Translations under genes and position numbers: made by a program
Notes under the pieces: model-generated
What the model was told of the DNA's origin: nothing
The model's database searches: none
Seen by the model: only the letters and a program-made list of their open reading frames with translations
Shown: piece by piece, positions 60,495 to 64,000 of the stretch
Layout: each line of letters opens with the position of its first letter
How positions within the stretch are numbered: the stretch's first letter is position 1
Source of the DNA: an uncultured Eubacteriales bacterium
Lineage (GTDB): Bacteria > Bacillota > Clostridia > Oscillospirales > Acutalibacteraceae
Assembly (NCBI GenBank): GCA_934462705.1
Contig: CAKSIH010000004.1
Span: forward strand, 1 to 64,000
Length of the DNA: 64,000 bases
Reading direction: 5' to 3'

Positions 60495-61733
60495 TTATTT
60501 TAAAATTATTTTATGATATACTTTCTTTCCTTTTTTTATAATTATATATCCCTCTTTAAAGTCGTTTTTCGAAACTTCCATTGTAACATCTTTAACTTTT
60601 TCATACTCTTCACCACTGCAGATTGAAACTCCGCCTTGCTCTATTAATCTGCGGGCCTCCCCTTTTGAAGCAACCAAATTTGATTTTAACATTAGGTCAA
60701 TTATCATCATGCCATGCTCATCTATCTCTTCCCTGTCTGTTTCTGTAAATGGCATGTTATCTGTGTTTTGACCTTTCTCAAAAATTGCACGTGCCGCCTC
60801 CTGCACAGTTTTTGCCTCTTGTTCACCATGAATTAGCCGTGTTACCTCATATGCTAAAATTTCTTTTGCCTTGTTTAACTCACTTCCTTCCCATGATTCC
60901 ATCTTTTCTATCTCATCTATAGGTAAAAATGTTAACATTTTTAAGCATTTTATAACGTCTGCATCAGCTATGTTTCTCCAGTATTGGTAAAAATTATACG
61001 GACTTGTCTTTTCCTTGTCCAGCCATACAGCGCCATTCTCAGTTTTACCCATTTTTTTGCCTTCACTCGTTGTAAGCAACGTAAATGTCATGCCGTAAAC
61101 TTCTTTTCCGTCTTTCTTACGCACCAGATTTACTCCGCCTATGATGTTACTCCACTGGTCATCTCCACCCATTTCCAGCTCACAGCCATACTTGCTATTC
61201 AATACCCAAAAATCATAGCTTTGCATTATCATATAGTTAAGCTCAAAAAAGGATAACCCCTTCTCCAGACGCTGTTTATAGCATTCTGCTGCTAACATCC
61301 TATTAACCGAAAAATGTACACCTATTTCTCTTAAAAATTCAATATAATTTAAATTTAACAGCCAATCTGCATTGTTTACCATGATGGCCCTTCCTTCAGA
61401 AAAATCCACCAATCTTGACATCTGCTTCTTAAAACAAGCTATGTTATGCTCTATTGTCTCCCTTGTTAGCATCTTTCTCATATCAGTTTTCCCGCTGGGG
61501 TCCCCTATCATTCCGGTCCCTCCGCCAAATAACGCTATTGGCGTATGCCCCGCTCTTTGTAGGTGTGACATCACCATTATTTGTACAAAATGCCCTACAT
61601 GCAGACTATCTGCTGTGGGGTCAAATCCTATATAAAACTTTGTTTTCCCATTGTTTAGTAAATCTTTTACCTTCTCTTCATCCGTTATCTGCGCTATAAG
61701 ACCTCTTCTTTTTAGCTCTTCAAATACTCCCAT
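60495..61733 (-). CDS. tyrS: Tyrosyl-tRNA synthetase
   Basis: Class I synthetase charging tRNA-Tyr. YIGFDPTADSLHVGH (about residues 34-48) holds the HIGH motif; GMIGDPSGK, the GGDDQWSNI tyrosine site and KMGKTE (KMSKS equivalent, about 231) follow. The C-terminal S4 RNA-binding domain is intact. 412 residues; AGGAGGAG before the ATG. Expression is controlled by a T-box upstream, with cloverleaf repeat E between the T-box terminator and the start codon. Confidence 0.96.
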   Translation of the reverse strand: MGVFEELKRRGLIAQITDEEKVKDLLNNGKTKFYIGFDPTADSLHVGHFVQIMVMSHLQRAGHTPIALFGGGTGMIGDPSGKTDMRKMLTRETIEHNIACFKKQMSRLVDFSEGRAIMVNNADWLLNLNYIEFLREIGVHFSVNRMLAAECYKQRLEKGLSFFELNYMIMQSYDFWVLNSKYGCELEMGGDDQWSNIIGGVNLVRKKDGKEVYGMTFTLLTTSEGKKMGKTENGAVWLDKEKTSPYNFYQYWRNIADADVIKCLKMLTFLPIDEIEKMESWEGSELNKAKEILAYEVTRLIHGEQEAKTVQEAARAIFEKGQNTDNMPFTETDREEIDEHGMMIIDLMLKSNLVASKGEARRLIEQGGVSICSGEEYEKVKDVTMEVSKNDFKEGYIIIKKGKKVYHKIILK

Positions 61734-61764
61734 GCTTACTCCTCCTAAATTTTAATTGTGCTGC

Positions 61765-61866
61765 AGGGGCGGCCGTGCCGCCGATTACTTCATAATCGGC
61801 AGAAAATTTAATTTTTAAATTTTCAATGGCATTTTCATAATAAAAATGCCATGCACGGCCGCCCCT
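61765..61866. repeat. Cloverleaf intergenic repeat E (in the tyrS leader)
   Basis: A perfect 14 bp outer stem AGGGGCGGCCGTGC (61765-61778 with 61853-61866) encloses three perfect hairpins: GCCGATTA/TAATCGGC (61780-61800), GAAAATTTAA/TTAAATTTTC (61802-61824) and ATGGCATTTT/AAAATGCCAT (61826-61852). It lies after the T-box terminator, so it is transcribed only when the T-box allows read-through into tyrS. Confidence 0.85.
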
Positions 61867-61879
61867 AAGCTACAGACAA

Positions 61880-62130
61880 AATAAAACGCCCCCTGCAAAC
61901 GCAGAGGGCGGAATTACCGCGGTACCACCTCTATTTATTGTATCCTCACAGATACAACCTTAGCGTGTTTAAAACACTTAATGTTTAACGCACACAAAAC
62001 GGCTGACCCTACTTTCAGTTCAAGCCAGCAGCTCCAAGATGTATTTCATCTTGCGGAAATATCTACTCGCAGCTACCGTAGACTCTCTGAAAAGTCCTTA
62101 CAAGATTACTTCTTCTCTTCACAGCTATTA
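61880..62130 (-). promoter_or_regulatory. T-box riboswitch controlling tyrS
   Basis: On the minus strand the T-box core AGGTGGTACCGCGGT (61930-61916) precedes a terminator stem (CGCCCTCTGC/GCAGGGGGCG, 61910-61887) and TTTTATTTT. An AGAGAG stem-I element lies near the 5' end (about 62090). A TAC triplet at 62043-62041, followed by a purine, is the probable tyrosine specifier codon. Uncharged tRNA-Tyr would pair with TGG in the core and with the specifier, favouring the antiterminator. The specifier assignment was made by eye. Confidence 0.92.
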
Positions 62131-62135
62131 TCTAC

Positions 62136-62164
62136 ATGATATCAAAATAAATCTTAAAAGTCAA
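62136..62164 (-). promoter_or_regulatory. Promoter of T-box-tyrS
   Basis: Minus strand: TTGACT (62164-62159), 17 bp, TATCAT (62141-62136). Confidence 0.6.
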
Positions 62165-62175
62165 GTTTCATGCTA

Positions 62176-62204
62176 TTGATATAAATGAAATGCTATGGTA
62201 AAAT
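62176..62204 (+). promoter_or_regulatory. Promoter of yebC
   Basis: TTGATA (62176-62181), 17 bp, extended TGG-TAAAAT (62199-62204), divergent from the tyrS promoter. Confidence 0.7.
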
Positions 62205-62239
62205 TTAAAATATCATATGCAAATATAGGAGGAATTAGT

Positions 62240-62971
62240 ATGTCTGGACATTCAAAATGGAGTAATATAAAGAGAAAAAAAGAAAAAACCGATGGAGCCA
62301 GAGCAAAAATCTTTACAAAAATAGGCAGAGAACTTGCAGTAGCTGTAAAAGAAGGGGGCGGAGCTGATCCTGCGTCCAACTCAAAACTAAAAGACTGCAT
62401 AGCAAAAGCCAAAGCTAACAACGTGCCCAATGACAACATCGAAAGGATAATAAAAAAAGCTGCCGGCGATGGTGATACCGATAAATATGAGGCAATAAGA
62501 TATGAAGGCTACGGGCCATGCGGTGTTGCGGTTATTGTAGAAACTTTAACTGATAATAGAAATCGTACTGCCGGTGATATTCGCCATTACTTTGATAAAT
62601 TCGGTGGTAATCTTGGTACTCCCGGATGCGTATCTTTTATGTTTTCAGCAAAAGGGGTTATCGTAATAGAAAATGAGGATCTTGACGAAGACAAAGTAAT
62701 GGAAGACGCTCTTGAAAGCGGTTCTTCAGATTTTATGGCAGATAATGATGTCTTTGAAATTTATACGGAACCCGAAGATTTTAGTGCCGTTCGCGAAGAT
62801 TTAGAAGCTAAAGGATACTCATTTGTTTCTGCAGAAATTGAGATGGTTCCTAGTAATTACACATCTATCTCAGACGAAGAAAACTCACTCAAAATGCAAA
62901 AACTCCTGGACATGCTTGATGACAATGATGACGTTCAAAATGTTTTTCATAACTGGGAAATTGATGAGTAA
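62240..62971 (+). CDS. YebC/PmpR-family protein
   Basis: 243 residues. MSGHSKWSNIKRKKEKTD at the start is the family hallmark, followed by KAKANNVPNDNIERII and YEGYGPCGVAVIVE. Long annotated as a transcriptional regulator; recent work on YebC-type proteins points to relief of ribosome stalling at proline runs, so the role here is open. Start fixed by AGGAGG 8 bases before the ATG; the open frame extends 15 codons upstream without support. Converges on spoIIR with a one-base gap. Confidence 0.92.
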   Translation: MSGHSKWSNIKRKKEKTDGARAKIFTKIGRELAVAVKEGGGADPASNSKLKDCIAKAKANNVPNDNIERIIKKAAGDGDTDKYEAIRYEGYGPCGVAVIVETLTDNRNRTAGDIRHYFDKFGGNLGTPGCVSFMFSAKGVIVIENEDLDEDKVMEDALESGSSDFMADNDVFEIYTEPEDFSAVREDLEAKGYSFVSAEIEMVPSNYTSISDEENSLKMQKLLDMLDDNDDVQNVFHNWEIDE

Positions 62972-62972
62972 C

Positions 62973-63584
62973 TTATTTTTTAAATAAACTGCATACCCAG
63001 TTTTTAATTGATTGAAAAAATTCAACTATCTTAAACTTTATTTCATATCTGTCTTTGCCCTTCACTACATTGGATTCTTCTGTACTTAAAACCTCATCCA
63101 CCACCTCATTCTTTTTAGATGACCCTAAGCACAGTTGTGGAAACATAACACACCACCAGTTATGTCCTTTCCCCTCTCCTATTGATATACGAATTGCATC
63201 GTAGTTGCCAGCAGGCAATGTAACCGTGTCGTAGGTTCTGGTTGTAAAGTACATATTTGTAATTTCAACATTTACCGGATAGTCATACCCTTGGCTATGT
63301 ATTTCATCTAGTGCAACACGTTTTATCTCATCTATGTTCTCAGAAGCAGCCGCTTGAGCATCATCTTTATTATTCGCACTTTTAAATATCTCTCCACTAT
63401 ATTTAAGAATTCTATCTCTAACCTTTAATTTTAAGCTTTGATCATACTCGTAATCTGAGTTTGCAATAATATGTAAGCGCAAAACTTTGTCTGATACTGA
63501 CTCGCAATTTTTTTCAAATGATGTGAAACTAAATAGAACCGTTATTATAAATCCCAATACTATAGATTTTTCCAATGTATTCAT
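62973..63584 (-). CDS. spoIIR: Stage II sporulation protein R
   Basis: Signal made in the forespore that triggers SpoIIGA to process pro-sigma-E in the mother cell. N-terminal membrane/signal segment (about residues 7-22), VLRLHIIANSD (about 34-44), LPAGNYDAIRI and the highly conserved GHNWWCVMFPQLC (about 140-152). 203 residues. It marks the organism as coming from a spore-forming lineage. Lies downstream of ispE; the ribosome binding site is in a hairpin arm. Confidence 0.93.
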   Translation of the reverse strand: MNTLEKSIVLGFIITVLFSFTSFEKNCESVSDKVLRLHIIANSDYEYDQSLKLKVRDRILKYSGEIFKSANNKDDAQAAASENIDEIKRVALDEIHSQGYDYPVNVEITNMYFTTRTYDTVTLPAGNYDAIRISIGEGKGHNWWCVMFPQLCLGSSKKNEVVDEVLSTEESNVVKGKDRYEIKFKIVEFFQSIKNWVCSLFKK

Positions 63585-63588
63585 ATAA

Positions 63589-63634
63589 ACACCCGCCCAT
63601 AATTTAAACTTTCGCTTAAATTATGGACGGGTGT
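63589..63634 (-). terminator. Hairpin between ispE and spoIIR covering the spoIIR ribosome binding site
   Basis: ACACCCG (63589-63595) pairs with CGGGTGT (63628-63634), extended inward by 11 further pairs after one mismatch. On minus it follows ispE, but the GGGTGT before the spoIIR start is part of the stem, so it may terminate ispE messages and mask spoIIR translation in read-through RNA. Confidence 0.6.
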
Positions 63635-63647
63635 AAATTTTTTATAC
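63620..63647 (-). promoter_or_regulatory. Candidate sigma-F promoter of spoIIR
   Basis: Minus strand: GTATA (63647-63643), 14 bp, GTCCATAAT (63628-63620), one base off the GGnnAnAnT consensus and one base short in spacing. spoIIR is a known sigma-F gene, which makes this worth noting. Confidence 0.35.
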
Positions 63648-63649
63648 AA

Positions 63650-64000
63650 CTAATTTTCGTTTTCTATATAACATCCTTTTTTTGTTGGTTCACACAAAAA
63701 AACATCACTATACTTTTTTTGCAGCATGTAAGCACTTTGTCTCGCAGCTTTTTGATCCTTAAATATACCAAAAACACTTGGTCCACTACCGCTCATAGAT
63801 GCACCAAGTGCCCCACCTTTTCTTAAAAGTTCCTTAATATTATAAACTTCATTGATTCTCAAAACTCTTTCAAATTTGTTGTACATGCAGCGCGATATCA
63901 TACCTAAGTTTTTGCTTTTTACAGCATAAGTTATTTCACTCATACTTTTAGCCGGCGATACTGTACTTTCATCTGATTTAGTATATGCCCTTTGCGTAGA
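63650..64000 (-). CDS. ispE: 4-diphosphocytidyl-2-C-methyl-D-erythritol kinase, 3' part
   Basis: The C-terminal 116 residues of IspE; the frame is open to the right edge (STQRAYTKSD is the first visible stretch, matching the VSTxxAY segment of the family). The GHMP-kinase motif 3 GALGASMSGSGPSVFGIF is complete. It phosphorylates CDP-ME in the MEP pathway, complementing ispD and ispF at 8.6-9.9 kb. The internal ATG at 63943 is not the start. Confidence 0.9.
   Translation of the reverse strand, partial: STQRAYTKSDESTVSPAKSMSEITYAVKSKNLGMISRCMYNKFERVLRINEVYNIKELLRKGGALGASMSGSGPSVFGIFKDQKAARQSAYMLQKKYSDVFLCEPTKKGCYIENEN

Overview
The window comes from an AT-rich, low-GC, Gram-positive chromosome, most likely an anaerobic spore-forming member of the Clostridia. 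Four things point there: a yicC-remA-gmk-rpoZ-priA-def-fmt-rsmB-rlmN-stp-prkC-rsgA-thiN run, spoIIR plus a SpoIIQ-like LytM protein preceded by a textbook sigma-F promoter, a tyrS T-box, and BadF/HgdC-type acyl-CoA dehydratase activators. The family-level placement (perhaps Oscillospirales-like) is only an inference. Almost the whole window is core chromosome, and no prophage, transposase, tRNA gene or CRISPR array was seen.

Layout. 1-2.8 kb: a gene-free left edge with an outward promoter, a type 4 uracil-DNA glycosylase, and three small double-glycine (GG) leader peptide genes. Two of these have promoters with a 12-13 bp poly-C tract between -35 and -10. 2.8-17.6 kb (minus strand): glnS-gltX, two cell-wall hydrolases, ispF-ispD with an ECF S component, a zinc-ribbon/PASTA pseudokinase, a Zn/Cd P-type ATPase, two flavoproteins and a small membrane exporter. 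17.7-31.1 kb (plus strand): the yicC-to-thiN housekeeping operon, with yicC broken at an A9 run, ending at a terminator shared with convergent rnpB. 31.2-46 kb (minus strand): rnpB, another GG peptide, then tuf-fusA-X2-X1-rpsG-rpsL-rpoC-rpoB read backwards. X1 and X2 are unrecognised secreted paralogues lodged between rpsG and fusA, and a decayed copy of the rpsG 3' end lies between them. 46-52 kb: aroK-aroE, a degenerate ACP next to a normal ACP, the SpoIIQ-like gene, four more GG peptides, a ROK kinase and tcdA. 52-64 kb: a two-part dehydratase activase, aroB-aroA-aroC-chorismate mutase, tyrS with its T-box, yebC, spoIIR and the 3' part of ispE.

How it fits together. The window covers much of the shikimate pathway (aroB, aroE, aroK, aroA, aroC, chorismate mutase) in two blocks, and three MEP isoprenoid enzymes (IspD, IspF, IspE). 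It also holds the transcription and translation core (rpoB, rpoC, rpoZ, rpsL, rpsG, fusA, tuf, three aminoacyl-tRNA synthetases, def, fmt, rsmB, rlmN, rsgA, rnpB), a PASTA kinase/phosphatase pair and two forespore sporulation genes.

The most unusual material is of four kinds. (1) Eight scattered small proteins with GG-type leaders and no modification enzyme or transporter nearby, two of them behind poly-C promoters that look phase-variable. (2) Five intergenic cloverleaf elements: a GC-rich 12-27 bp outer stem enclosing two or three hairpins, with sequence changes that keep the pairing. (3) The secreted-protein duplication inside the str operon. (4) A tandem ACP copy that has lost its phosphopantetheine serine. 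All boundaries and functions were read by eye; no database search was run.
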